A stretch of DNA of 64,000 bases from Christiangramia lutea (GCF_022489035.1 NZ_JAKVTV010000003.1:62001-126000); one strand, 5' to 3'. Shown: positions 11,251-19,547, counted from the stretch's first letter. A program made the numbers and translations. Notes: generated from the letters alone by a model not told the origin.

Positions 11251-11700
11251 CTATTTTTTGAAGTATTTGAATGGCACGAAAAGCATTCCGAAACATTCAC
11301 CATCATCTTTTCCAAGATGTTTATGATGCATTTTATGGGCTCTTCTTATTCCTTTTGCGTATTTATTATTGGCATTCCTAAACAACTTGAATCGCTGGTG
11401 AATAAAGATATCGTGCACGGTAAAGTAAGTGATCCCATAAGCAAGAATTCCAAGACCTATAGGAAGTCCAATCCAAACATCTTCATATTTCCATAAAAGA
11501 AAACAGCCAATACTAACCAGGGCATAAAAAACAAAGAAAAGGTCATTTCGTTCCCACCAGCTGCTGTGGTCTTTCCTGTGATGATCTTTGTGTAATTTCC
11601 AGAGGAAACCATGCATCACATATTTATGAGTAAACCAGGCCATACCTTCCATGATTATAAAGGTGCCTAGAAAAACTGCGATCCATATTAAAACATTCAT
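11251..11700 (-). CDS. crtZ: Beta-carotene 3-hydroxylase
   Basis: 149 residues, a di-iron membrane hydroxylase. The histidine boxes are intact: HKYVMH, HKDHH, HDIFIH and HKMHH. About three or four membrane segments. Adds 3-hydroxyl groups to the rings of beta-carotene, giving zeaxanthin. It sits 11 bases downstream of crtB and 13 bases upstream of crtY, clearly in the same operon. No ketolase (crtW) is present in the window, so the expected end product of this cluster is zeaxanthin. Confidence 0.93.
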   Translation of the reverse strand: MNVLIWIAVFLGTFIIMEGMAWFTHKYVMHGFLWKLHKDHHRKDHSSWWERNDLFFVFYALVSIGCFLLWKYEDVWIGLPIGLGILAYGITYFTVHDIFIHQRFKLFRNANNKYAKGIRRAHKMHHKHLGKDDGECFGMLFVPFKYFKK

Positions 11701-11711
11701 CGTTCTTTATT

Positions 11712-12551
11712 TTATATAAGATTCAATCTATAAGAAATATAAGATTTTGCTAGCAGGCCAGCCTTTTGATAATTTGGAACTCTAATCCTTCGTTTTCTTA
11801 TTTCCAGTGATGGAATCCTTTTTAATTTTTGTAATAATTTTCGATAGTAAATATAAGCAGTATAAACTCCAAATTTAGCCTCGACCGGAAGATTACTTAT
11901 ACCTTTTAATCCTTTATGAAAATCTTCCTCAATTTCTCTAATGATCTGCTCTTTATTCATCTCATTCAATTGGGAAAGATCAACATTAGGAAAATAGCTT
12001 CTGCTAAGATCTTCGTAATCGGCTTTTAGATCCCTTAAAAAGTTCACTTTCTGAAAGGCCGAACCCAGACTCATCGCGCTCTTTTTTAGTTCTTCATATT
12101 TCTGTTGATCGCCATCTACAAAAACCTTTAAGCACATTAGGCCTACCACATCTGCGCTTCCATAGATATACTGCCGGTATTCTTCCATAGTTAGGTATTC
12201 AGACTTATGAAGGTCCAGACGCATGCTCTTCATGAAGGCATCATAAAGTTCTGTTTCAATACCATATTTATGAACTGTTTCCTGAAATGCGTTGAGAATA
12301 GGATTTAAAGATATACGTGCTTCAATAGCATTATAAAGATCTCTTTCAAAATCATTAAAAAGTTTCTCTTTATCATAATCATGAAATGTATCCACGATCT
12401 CATCTGCGAACCTTACAAAACCATAGATGTTATAGATATCCTGTCTTATAGATGGAGCCAACATCTTCGTAGCTAATGAAAAAGAGGTGCTGTAGGAGTT
12501 TGTAACCGTACGGCTGCAGGATCTGGATACATTGTCAAAAAGCGCTTTCAT
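11712..12551 (-). CDS. crtB: 15-cis-phytoene synthase
   Basis: 279 residues of the squalene/phytoene synthase family. Condenses two geranylgeranyl diphosphates to phytoene. The two Asp-rich Mg-binding motifs are present, DEIVD and DLKAD, with RSYFP after the second. ATG at 12549-12551 was chosen: it begins one base after the crtI stop and gives the MKALFDN start expected for flavobacterial homologues. An ATG five codons earlier overlaps crtI. Needs a GGPP synthase, which is not in this window. Confidence 0.93.
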   Translation of the reverse strand: MKALFDNVSRSCSRTVTNSYSTSFSLATKMLAPSIRQDIYNIYGFVRFADEIVDTFHDYDKEKLFNDFERDLYNAIEARISLNPILNAFQETVHKYGIETELYDAFMKSMRLDLHKSEYLTMEEYRQYIYGSADVVGLMCLKVFVDGDQQKYEELKKSAMSLGSAFQKVNFLRDLKADYEDLSRSYFPNVDLSQLNEMNKEQIIREIEEDFHKGLKGISNLPVEAKFGVYTAYIYYRKLLQKLKRIPSLEIRKRRIRVPNYQKAGLLAKSYISYRLNLI

Positions 12552-12552
12552 A

Positions 12553-14019
12553 TTATTTCTTTTCATTTTTATCGATTAGACCTGCTGCCAGTTTACCTGA
12601 AATTAAGGATGGTGGAACCCCCGGGCCTGGTACGGTTAGCTGTCCAGTAAAATATAGATGTTCAACCTTCTTGCTTCTTAATTTTGGCCTTAAAAATGCA
12701 GTTTGAAAAAGTGTATTTGCCATTCCATAGGCATTTCCTTTATAGGAATTATAAGCGTCTTTGAAATCTTTCACACAAAAGGACTTTTTAAATATAATAT
12801 TATTTTTAATTTTTTGTCCGGTAATTCTTTCAAAACGATCAATGATAATATTGAAGTAACGTTCTCGAATCTCCTCGGTATCTTCCAGGTCTGGAGCTAA
12901 AGGTATCAGGAATATGCCTGCTTCTTTGTCATTTGGAGCGCAGGATTCATCGGTAATCGAAGGAAAACTCGCGTAGAATAATGGGTTTTCCGGCCATTTT
13001 GGGTCGTCATAAATATTCTTTGCATGTTCTTTAAAGTCACTGTCGAAGAAAAGGGTATGATGAGAAACGTTTTCCAGCTTTTTATCAAATCCAACGTAGA
13101 ATAAAAGAGATGAGGGAGCGAAAGTCTTTCTTTTCCAGTAATCTTTCGAATACTGTCTAAGTTCTTCAGGCAATAATTGCTCTGAATGATGATAATCTGC
13201 TCCAGTAAGGACAATATCAGCATGGTGTTCCTGACCATCTACCACGATTCCTTTGGCTTTGCCATTTTCAGTGATAATTTGATCTACGGGTGAATTGAGG
13301 TGAAAAATAACTCCCAGGGATTCAGCAAGATCCTTTATACCTTCAATCACCTTGTACATTCCCCCTTTGGGATGCCAGGTTCCTAATCCAAAATCGGCAT
13401 AGTTCATAAAATTATAAAAGGCCGGGGTATCACTTGGTTTCGCTCCCAGGAATAATACAGGAAATTCCAGTATTTGCCTCAATTTATTGCTTGTGAAATC
13501 CTTTCGAACATCTGCGCTTATGTTGGTAAAGAATCTAGATATTCTGGTTGCGGTTGCAGGAGTAACCAACTCCATCGGTGATATCCCAGGACGATAAACC
13601 AGGTCCTTGATCGCAATGTCGTAGTTGTCTTTCGCCTTCGTTATAAAGTTTTCAAGTTTTCTAGAACTTCCGGACTCAACTTTTTCGAAATTGTTATAAA
13701 TCTCGTTTAAAGACCCGGGTATTAAAACTGAATCATTTTCTCCGAAGTAAACCTGATAGGCAGGATCGAGTTTTTCCAGTTGGTAAAAGTCAGAAGTTTT
13801 TCTATTGAAATCGGAAAAAAACCTCTCAAAAACATCAGGCATCCAATACCAGGTAGGGCCAATATCGAAAGTAAAACCTTCTTTTTTGAATTGCCTGGCT
13901 CTGCCACCAACCGTGCTGTTTTTTTCAAAAACTTCAACTTTATAGCCTGCTTTGGCCAGGTAACAGGAAGCGGCGAGAGATGAGAAACCTGAGCCAATTA
14001 TTTTAATTGTCTGGGGCAT
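12553..14019 (-). CDS. crtI: Phytoene desaturase
   Basis: 488 residues. N-terminal dinucleotide-binding motif IIGSGFSSLAAS followed by the GGRARQF segment; C-terminal CrtI signature near FTGQLTVPGPGVPPSLISG. Introduces four double bonds into phytoene to give lycopene, using FAD at the membrane. It follows merR by 9 bases and precedes crtB by one base, so it is the first structural gene of the operon. Confidence 0.95.
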   Translation of the reverse strand: MPQTIKIIGSGFSSLAASCYLAKAGYKVEVFEKNSTVGGRARQFKKEGFTFDIGPTWYWMPDVFERFFSDFNRKTSDFYQLEKLDPAYQVYFGENDSVLIPGSLNEIYNNFEKVESGSSRKLENFITKAKDNYDIAIKDLVYRPGISPMELVTPATATRISRFFTNISADVRKDFTSNKLRQILEFPVLFLGAKPSDTPAFYNFMNYADFGLGTWHPKGGMYKVIEGIKDLAESLGVIFHLNSPVDQIITENGKAKGIVVDGQEHHADIVLTGADYHHSEQLLPEELRQYSKDYWKRKTFAPSSLLFYVGFDKKLENVSHHTLFFDSDFKEHAKNIYDDPKWPENPLFYASFPSITDESCAPNDKEAGIFLIPLAPDLEDTEEIRERYFNIIIDRFERITGQKIKNNIIFKKSFCVKDFKDAYNSYKGNAYGMANTLFQTAFLRPKLRSKKVEHLYFTGQLTVPGPGVPPSLISGKLAAGLIDKNEKK

Positions 14020-14028
14020 TGTAAAGGT

Positions 14029-14931
14029 TTATAGTTGGTTTATAAATTCATTCAGGTTTGATTGAATTTTTACGTTTTCTGCCATTTTTGATTTGTCAAT
14101 TTCCTTGGTTCTCTGGCCAAAAAGAAGTAATTCGTGGTTCTTTTTCCCACAGATCTTTTCCTGAAATTCTTCTACAAATTCATGAATATCTGTATTTACC
14201 GGTGATACCGTAAGGTAACTTACGAAAACGAGGTTCTTATGGATTTTCATCAGGTAATCCATATTGTCTAGAGGTAAACTGGGACCTAGATAAACAGCAT
14301 TCTTTCCTGCATTAAGCAATTCATAATTCAGGTAAAGAATTCCCAAATCATGAATTTCATTAGTTGGAAGGAATAGCACATACAGTTTTTCATCCTCCTC
14401 ATTAATCATTTCAGATCTTAGGTCGGCTATATTAAGGTAAATTTTTTGTTTTATGAGTTCAACTATATAGTGCTCATGAATAGGCTTTATAGTATCTGTT
14501 TGCCATAGCAGCCCGATTTCTTCGAGTAGGGGAAGAAAAACATCATGGAACACCTCTCTAAAGCTTCGCTTTTCTCTTAGTTTATTGTAAGTCTGCTGAA
14601 AAAGCCTGTCATCGAAATTCATCATAGCAAGCTTAAAAGAGTTTTTTGACCTGTTTTCTTCGCTCGAGGAAGCTGAAATTCGTTTAACCAGGTCGTTGAT
14701 CTCTTCTTCCTTCATTTTTGAGATACGGGAGATCTTATACCCATGGCTGTTTAAAAAGGCAATATTCAGAAGTTTTTGAAGATTTTCGCCATTATAGGTT
14801 CTAATATTGGTGTCTGTTCTTTCTGGATTCAGAATATCGTAGCGTTTTTCCCATATTCTAATAGTATGAGCCTTAATCCCGCTAAGGTGTTCCAGGTCTT
14901 TTATGCTAAAGTTTTGTTTAATGTGTTCCAT
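14029..14931 (-). CDS. MerR-family regulator with CarH/LitR-type cobalamin-binding domain
   Basis: 300 residues. MerR winged helix at about 8-75 (FSIKDLEHLSGIKAHTIRIWEKRY), a helical B12-cap region (about 100-170) and a Rossmann B12-binding domain (about 182-280). The cap keeps Trp143, Glu153 and His154 with the W-x9-EH spacing of CarH. The binding domain has E192-I-H194-D-L-G, matching the ExHxxG cobalamin-ligand motif, then SYL near 238-240. CarH/LitR proteins repress carotenoid genes in the dark when bound to adenosylcobalamin and release DNA in light. This gene leads crtIBZY in one operon, which fits that role; light response itself is inferred. Confidence 0.88.
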   Translation of the reverse strand: MEHIKQNFSIKDLEHLSGIKAHTIRIWEKRYDILNPERTDTNIRTYNGENLQKLLNIAFLNSHGYKISRISKMKEEEINDLVKRISASSSEENRSKNSFKLAMMNFDDRLFQQTYNKLREKRSFREVFHDVFLPLLEEIGLLWQTDTIKPIHEHYIVELIKQKIYLNIADLRSEMINEEDEKLYVLFLPTNEIHDLGILYLNYELLNAGKNAVYLGPSLPLDNMDYLMKIHKNLVFVSYLTVSPVNTDIHEFVEEFQEKICGKKNHELLLFGQRTKEIDKSKMAENVKIQSNLNEFINQL

Positions 14932-14951
14932 GATTCTTCATAGGGATTAAA

Positions 14952-14959
14952 CAAATCTA
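14952..14959 (-). promoter_or_regulatory. -7 box of the merR-crt operon
   Basis: Minus-strand TAGATTTG, exact TAnnTTTG match, about 20 bases before the merR ATG. The inverted repeat 14981-15011 begins 21 bases upstream, exactly where a -33 element would lie. Confidence 0.65.
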
Positions 14960-14980
14960 AAGAATTAAAGTAAGTAAAAG

Positions 14981-15011
14981 CTTTATTAAAATGTTAAAAT
15001 GTTTAATAAAG
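14981..15011. promoter_or_regulatory. Perfect 10-bp inverted repeat, candidate operator of the MerR/CarH-like regulator
   Basis: CTTTATTAAA and TTTAATAAAG separated by 11 bases, overlapping the expected -33 region of the merR-crt promoter. A direct repeat ATTAAACAAA flanks the area (14946-14955 and 15022-15031). Position and symmetry fit an autoregulatory MerR operator; binding is inferred. Confidence 0.55.
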
Positions 15012-15126
15012 AAATTAAAAAATTAAACAAAAATGAAACTTGAAAAGAATATAGGGGTGTAATCTAAATTAAAGAGTAGATCTTATTAATTAAGGAAAAA
15101 AAAGTGATTGAATAAAAATGAAGTAG

Positions 15127-15210
15127 TACCCGAGGCGGGACTTGAACCCGCACGTCCTAATGGACACATGGCCCTCAACCATGCCTGTCTACCAATTCCA
15201 GCACTCGGGT
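15127..15210 (-). tRNA. tRNA-Leu (GAG)
   Basis: Class II tRNA of 84 nt with acceptor stem ACCCGAG/CTCGGGT, anticodon loop TTGAGGG (anticodon GAG), a variable arm and T arm GCGGGTTCAAGTCCCGC. No encoded CCA. Confidence 0.93.
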
Positions 15211-15280
15211 TTGAGATTATGGAAAAGCTCCATAGGCTGGTAATAAAAAACCGGAGGGATTCCGGTGCAGAACTTAGAAG

Positions 15281-15353
15281 TGATCTGGCTGGGGCTCGAA
15301 CCCAGGACCCTCTCCTTAAAAGGGAGATGCTCTACCAACTGAGCTACCAGATC
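15281..15353 (-). tRNA. tRNA-Lys (TTT), copy 1
   Basis: 73 nt; acceptor GATCTGG/CCAGATC, anticodon loop CTTTTAA (anticodon TTT), T loop TTCGAGC. Sequence identical to the copy at 15387-15459. No encoded CCA. Confidence 0.95.
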
Positions 15354-15386
15354 TTGAACAAAACGATATATTTTGAACTTATTTAG

Positions 15387-15459
15387 TGATCTGGCTGGGG
15401 CTCGAACCCAGGACCCTCTCCTTAAAAGGGAGATGCTCTACCAACTGAGCTACCAGATC
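15387..15459 (-). tRNA. tRNA-Lys (TTT), copy 2
   Basis: 73 nt, identical to copy 1 at 15281-15353 and separated from it by 33 bases. It is the first of the three-tRNA minus-strand cluster Lys-Lys-Leu, probably one transcript. Confidence 0.95.
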
Positions 15460-15548
15460 AATAAAAAGCATCCGTCTTTTTGCGAATGCGGGTGCAAATA
15501 TACACTCATTAATTTATTTTTCAAGCCTAAATTGCTATAATTTTATCA

Positions 15549-15556
15549 TAGTTTTG
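15549..15556 (+). promoter_or_regulatory. -7 box of aroK
   Basis: TAGTTTTG, exact TAnnTTTG match, 29 bases before the ATG. Confidence 0.6.
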
Positions 15557-15585
15557 CGTTTTACTCATTTTAAGCAGATTAACAC

Positions 15586-16107
15586 ATGAAAATTTTTTTA
15601 CTGGGCTACATGGGATCCGGGAAATCTTTTATTGGAAAGCGATTAGCGGAAAGAATTGGGCAAGAATTTATAGATTTTGATGAGGAAATCGAAAAAAGAG
15701 AAAAATCTACAATTTCAGATATTTTTCAGCAGAAAGGAGAGATCTATTTCCGTAAACTGGAGCTTAAGGTTCTAAAGGAAATGATAGCGCTGGAAAAAAG
15801 TGTTGTTGTTTCACTTGGTGGAGGAACTCCTTGCTATGGTGATAATATGGAATTGATTAAAGCAGCTGAAGATATAGAATCGATTTATCTGAAACTTAAT
15901 ATCGAGAACTTGACCAACAGGCTTGAAAAAGAGAAGGAGAAGCGCCCCTTGATAAGTCATTTAAAGAAAAGGGAAGACCTTGAAGATTTTATCAGGAAAC
16001 ATCTTTTTGAAAGAGGATTTGTTTATAGCCAAAGCCAACACATCATTAATTGTGATTCAAAGACTGCTGAGGAAATAATTAATGAAATTGAAGATAGGCT
16101 AAAATAA
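15586..16107 (+). CDS. aroK: Shikimate kinase
   Basis: 173 residues, the usual size. P-loop GYMGSGKS at residues 5-12, shikimate-binding DFDEEIEKR, the VSLGGGTP glycine motif and the lid arginines near KEKRPL. Phosphorylates shikimate at O3 with ATP in aromatic amino-acid synthesis. Its 3' end overlaps the convergent phosphoribosyltransferase gene by nine bases. Confidence 0.95.
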   Translation: MKIFLLGYMGSGKSFIGKRLAERIGQEFIDFDEEIEKREKSTISDIFQQKGEIYFRKLELKVLKEMIALEKSVVVSLGGGTPCYGDNMELIKAAEDIESIYLKLNIENLTNRLEKEKEKRPLISHLKKREDLEDFIRKHLFERGFVYSQSQHIINCDSKTAEEIINEIEDRLK

Positions 16108-16599
16108 TTCAACTCTCTCTTTTCCTTTTTCGAAGCTGACTTTTACTGTTTCACTTAGTGAAGTTGAAAGGGAGATGCCTTTAAAATCTGCCTTTACAGG
16201 GTATTTCTTATGATTTCTATCTACTAATACGGCGGTGTTAAAATGCTTCAAAGGTACTTCCAGAAAGTGACGTACGCCGTAGATCAAGGTAGTGCCGGAA
16301 TTCAGGACATCATCTACAAGTATAATCGACTTGTTTTTATATTGCTCTGGGGATAATGAGGTCTTAATTTCTCCTAGAGGATTCTTTTTATCCATTTCTA
16401 CCTTACACAAAATAATTTTCAGAGGAGAAATTTCTTTAAGTTCAGTCTCTATTTTCTCAGCCAGGATAAATCCATTTTTTGCAATTCCTGCAATTATGAT
16501 TTCCTGCTCCTCAATATTGCTTTCGTAAATCTGGTAAGCAATCCTTCTTATCTTATGTTTGATCTGTTCCTGATCTAAAATTGGATGACGATCCTTCAT
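16099..16599 (-). CDS. Phosphoribosyltransferase (PyrR-like type I PRTase)
   Basis: 166 residues with the PRPP-binding motif IILVDDVLNSGTTL near the middle and an N-terminal substrate hood region. It resembles the PyrR/hypoxanthine PRTase branch. Whether it transfers phosphoribose to uracil or a purine, or regulates pyrimidine genes by RNA binding, cannot be told from sequence. It overlaps aroK tail to tail by nine bases and follows the TPMT-like methyltransferase by 3 bases, so it is last in a three-gene minus-strand operon (S4 protein, methyltransferase, PRTase). Confidence 0.85.
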   Translation of the reverse strand: MKDRHPILDQEQIKHKIRRIAYQIYESNIEEQEIIIAGIAKNGFILAEKIETELKEISPLKIILCKVEMDKKNPLGEIKTSLSPEQYKNKSIILVDDVLNSGTTLIYGVRHFLEVPLKHFNTAVLVDRNHKKYPVKADFKGISLSTSLSETVKVSFEKGKERVELF

Positions 16600-16602
16600 C
16601 GG

Positions 16603-17178
16603 TTATTTTTTTCTGAATTTAAAAAACAATTCATTTCCCTGTCTTGGAGGAATGGAATTATAGCAGCGTTCAAAAATATCTATTTTGAAGTAAGGGCTAA
16701 AATACGTTAAATATTCTTCTTTTGATCCACCGTAAGGAGGGCCGTTTGGTTTTAATTCAAAATCGAAGAAAAGGCCTGAAATTGTACCGTTTTCAGATAA
16801 TAGCTCAAAAACTTTCTTCGCGTAATCTGGTCTTTTCTCAACCGGGATGGCACAAAAAAAGGTTTGCTCCAGGATAAGGTCAAATTCATTCTCCAGTTCA
16901 AAAAAGTCCTTTTGCAGCAACTGGTTTTCAGGAAATAAGGGAACCCTGCTTTTTAGGTTCCTTAAAGGCTCTTTGGCGATATCACACACGCTTATATTTC
17001 TATATCCATTCTCAAAAAGATATTCGGCTTCATAAGAATTGCCTGCTCCCGGAATAAGGATCCTAAGGTTCTTATCCCTAAGTTGGTCTATATAATTCTT
17101 TAGTGGTGTTGATATTGATCCTATATCCCAACCTGTATTTTTTTCTTTATAACGCCGGGACCAGAAATCTTCATTCAT
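16603..17178 (-). CDS. TPMT-like SAM-dependent methyltransferase
   Basis: 191 residues from the ATG at 17178, which overlaps the end of the upstream S4 gene by eight bases. SAM motif I ILIPGAGNSYEAEYL, then EQTFFCAIPVEKR, a hallmark of the thiopurine/thiocyanate methyltransferase family, and the late GPPYGGSKEEY segment. Members methylate sulfur, selenium or halide substrates; the native substrate here is unknown. Middle gene of a minus-strand operon. Confidence 0.85.
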   Translation of the reverse strand: MNEDFWSRRYKEKNTGWDIGSISTPLKNYIDQLRDKNLRILIPGAGNSYEAEYLFENGYRNISVCDIAKEPLRNLKSRVPLFPENQLLQKDFFELENEFDLILEQTFFCAIPVEKRPDYAKKVFELLSENGTISGLFFDFELKPNGPPYGGSKEEYLTYFSPYFKIDIFERCYNSIPPRQGNELFFKFRKK

Positions 17179-17578
17179 TCTCCTTGTTTTTTTCCTTATT
17201 AACTTTATCTGCAGCATTCTCGAACCAATCGTCTATATCGCGACGATCCTTTTTGGTTGGCCTTCCGGTTCCTTTCTTGCGGTAATAATCCTTTGAATAT
17301 TTTAGAAGGTCTAGTTTTTCAAAAGCCTCTTTTGGTGTTTTATCATTTATATACAAATTGACAAGTTTTGCGCCAACACGGCTTTTTGGGATGTCCAGGA
17401 TTTCAATTTCATAATTTATCTGGTTCTTTCGAACTCTTAACTGATCCCCTGGAAATACATCTTTTGAAGGTTTTAGGATCTCATCTCCCAACCTTACTCT
17501 TCCTTGTTTACATGCATTTGTAGCAATACTTCGGGTCTTAAAATATCGAACACACCATAAAAACTTATCAACTCTCAT
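17171..17578 (-). CDS. S4-domain RNA-binding protein (Hsp15/HslR-like)
   Basis: 135 residues from ATG 17578. MRVDKFLWCVRYFKTRSIA opens the S4 RNA-binding domain (residues 1-65), followed by a basic C-terminal tail (KDYYRKKGTGRPTKKDRR). HslR binds stalled 50S subunits with attached peptidyl-tRNA in E. coli. An upstream in-frame extension to 17734 crosses the promoter box and the divergent lipoprotein start, so it is rejected. First gene of the operon with the TPMT-like enzyme and PRTase. Confidence 0.88.
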   Translation of the reverse strand: MRVDKFLWCVRYFKTRSIATNACKQGRVRLGDEILKPSKDVFPGDQLRVRKNQINYEIEILDIPKSRVGAKLVNLYINDKTPKEAFEKLDLLKYSKDYYRKKGTGRPTKKDRRDIDDWFENAADKVNKEKNKENE

Positions 17579-17611
17579 AATTTGACCACTAAATCCACGT
17601 TTATAATGAAG

Positions 17612-17619
17612 CAAAAATA
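17612..17619 (-). promoter_or_regulatory. -7 box of the S4-TPMT-PRTase operon
   Basis: Minus-strand TATTTTTG, exact consensus, 33 bases before the ATG at 17578. Confidence 0.65.
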
Positions 17620-17658
17620 CAAGAATATTGTATCTTGCGGCTCCAAAATAAAATTCTG

Positions 17659-18600
17659 ATGAGATTAAACAAAATAATGATGATTTGCCTAACGGCTTTT
17701 CTTGTTTTTTCATGTGATAATGATGATGATACACCAGAAATTGTTCCGCCTAGGGATAGAGGTGAACAGGCCATAGAAGACGATCAGGCATTAATAGATT
17801 ACATGTCTTCACATTTCTATAATTACGAGGAGTTTGAAGATCCGGCAGAAGATTTTGACTATGTAGTAAGATTCGACTCGATCACTGGTGAGAATCAGGA
17901 TAAAACTCCAATTATTGAGTCTGAGAATCTTGTTACCAAAACGGTTAACTTTGAAGGTGTAGACCAACTATTATATGTATTAGTAGTTAGAGAAGGGGAA
18001 GGGCCTAAACCATCTTTTGCCGATTCTACCTTTGTAACCTACAGAGGACAGTTATTGAATGATGTTGTTTTTGATAGCAGGTTAAAATCACCAAGCTGGT
18101 TTAATTTAACCTCTTATTATGTACAAGGTCCTAACGGGCCTTCCCTAGTGCCGGGACCTGTAAAAGGTTTTTCAGAAGGACTTCAAGAATTTAGAGCCGC
18201 TACTGGTTATACCATTAATCCTGATAATACCATTCAATGGAATAATGATTTTGGAGTTGGTGCTATTTTGATGCCTTCGGGACTGGCATATTTCAATAAT
18301 TCTCAGTCCACTATTCCTGCATATTCTCCACTTATCTTCAGCATAAACATGTATCAGGCAAAAGAGGCCGATCATGATCGGGATGGAATTCTATCTTTAA
18401 CAGAAGATATAGATGAAGATGAAAGTATTTATAATGATGATACCGATGGAGATGGTTTTCCAAATTTCTCTGACCCAGACGATGACGGAGATGGAACCCC
18501 AACTCGTGACGAAATTGTAATCAATGAGGACGGATCTGTCAGTTTTCCTGATTCCAATGGTAACGGTACTCCAGATTATCTAGATCCGGATACTTTTTAA
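17659..18600 (+). CDS. FKBP-type peptidyl-prolyl isomerase lipoprotein with Asp-rich calcium-type repeats
   Basis: 313 residues from ATG 17659. Lipobox VFSC near residue 19 makes it a lipoprotein. The centre (about 110-230) is an FKBP-like fold (FVTYRGQLLNDVVFDSR, then VKGFSEGLQEF and VGAILMPSGLAY). The C-terminal 80 residues carry DxDxDG-type motifs (DRDGILSLTED, DTDGDGFPNFSDPDDDGDG, DSNGNGTPDYLDPD) like thrombospondin type-3 repeats that bind calcium. GldI in gliding motility is also an FKBP lipoprotein, but I cannot claim orthology. Confidence 0.85.
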   Translation: MRLNKIMMICLTAFLVFSCDNDDDTPEIVPPRDRGEQAIEDDQALIDYMSSHFYNYEEFEDPAEDFDYVVRFDSITGENQDKTPIIESENLVTKTVNFEGVDQLLYVLVVREGEGPKPSFADSTFVTYRGQLLNDVVFDSRLKSPSWFNLTSYYVQGPNGPSLVPGPVKGFSEGLQEFRAATGYTINPDNTIQWNNDFGVGAILMPSGLAYFNNSQSTIPAYSPLIFSINMYQAKEADHDRDGILSLTEDIDEDESIYNDDTDGDGFPNFSDPDDDGDGTPTRDEIVINEDGSVSFPDSNGNGTPDYLDPDTF

Positions 18601-18620
18601 AATATAGTTTTTCAAGCAAT

Positions 18621-18652
18621 AAAAAAACCCGGAAATTATTCCGGGTTTTTTA
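18621..18652. terminator. Bidirectional terminator between two convergent lipoprotein genes
   Basis: Stem AACCCGGAA / TTCCGGGTT with loop ATTA, A run on the left and T run on the right. Confidence 0.88.
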
Positions 18653-18670
18653 TTGTAATGCATTCAGTTT

Positions 18671-19441
18671 TTATTTTCCTCCAATGGATTGCAGGTCGCC
18701 AATACAGGCATCTTCCAGTCCCGGTATTTCAGAACCTTCAATAACATCCAATACCCCGTTTCCAAACTCGATAGAAGCTCTCATTAAACAACCTTCCACC
18801 GCACAGTGACCTTTATTTTCCTGGTCTTCGTGATCTGTAACTGGGGGTGTACCCAGGTTTACAAGTCCAAATAAATGTCCGAATTCGTGATTCAGGGTGG
18901 CGGCCTCTATTACGGCTCTATCTGGAGCGCCGGAACGGTTTGAAAAATCTCTTATGGTTTTGCCGTAGACGATAATAGAGGTATTCCTGAAGGCGGATCC
19001 CAGGGTAATTGTATTTTCCTTTTCCTCATCCTTTTCTCCATCTGCAAAATAGATCCAAACCGCAATTTCATCTCCTACGTTGTATAGAGTTCGTGTTTCA
19101 TTTTCTACCGCTTTAATATCTTCCTCATCAAATGGGGATCTGTTTGAAGATTCTGTAGAACGCAGGTTAATTTTTATACCATCAGGTTTAAAAGTCCTTG
19201 CTTCAAGAAAACTTCTGAACTGGTTTATGGCTTCGTCCGTAGGCCTGAATCCTTCAGCATATACAACCTCAATGTTCATTGAAGTATATTCCATATCACT
19301 CAACAGGTCTGAGCCTGAAGAACCTGTGACTTTAAGGTTTGGAGCTCTTTTGTCCGTTGGGTTATCTGAAGTTTCCGTAGAACAGGAAATCACAAAAACG
19401 AGCGAGACAATTAATAGGAAAAACCTGTTAAATCTGATCAT
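18671..19441 (-). CDS. Zinc metalloprotease lipoprotein (metzincin-like)
   Basis: 256 residues from ATG 19441; the longer frame to 19465 starts inside the promoter box. Lipobox VISC near residue 18. The zinc motif HEFGHLFGLVNLG fits HExxHxxGxxN, as in membrane-associated metalloproteases of Bacteroidota, with conserved Cys pairs later (HCAVEGCLM). It would be attached to a membrane and act on extracytoplasmic substrates, which are unknown. Confidence 0.85.
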   Translation of the reverse strand: MIRFNRFFLLIVSLVFVISCSTETSDNPTDKRAPNLKVTGSSGSDLLSDMEYTSMNIEVVYAEGFRPTDEAINQFRSFLEARTFKPDGIKINLRSTESSNRSPFDEEDIKAVENETRTLYNVGDEIAVWIYFADGEKDEEKENTITLGSAFRNTSIIVYGKTIRDFSNRSGAPDRAVIEAATLNHEFGHLFGLVNLGTPPVTDHEDQENKGHCAVEGCLMRASIEFGNGVLDVIEGSEIPGLEDACIGDLQSIGGK

Positions 19442-19462
19442 GATAAAATATATGAATTGAAT

Positions 19463-19470
19463 CAAAAGTA
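19463..19470 (-). promoter_or_regulatory. -7 box of the metalloprotease gene
   Basis: Minus-strand TACTTTTG, exact consensus, 21 bases before the ATG at 19441. Confidence 0.65.
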
Positions 19471-19547
19471 TAAAAAATCCCGGTTTAGTTGAGGTTTTTG
19501 GCTTTATTAAAGAAATATTAGCTTATTAACCGGGTATTTTGAAGCTT

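Noticed and set aside
15108-15386. 92-codon frame with GLEPARPNGH-like protein
   Set aside because: It runs antisense through tRNA-Leu and tRNA-Lys; such peptides are a classic tRNA shadow artefact.
15282-15459. Riboswitch or attenuator upstream of aroK
   Set aside because: The repeated structures here are the two tRNA-Lys genes on the other strand.
17579-17734. N-terminal extension of the S4 protein
   Set aside because: It crosses a consensus -7 box and the divergent lipoprotein start; the family starts at MRVDKFLW.
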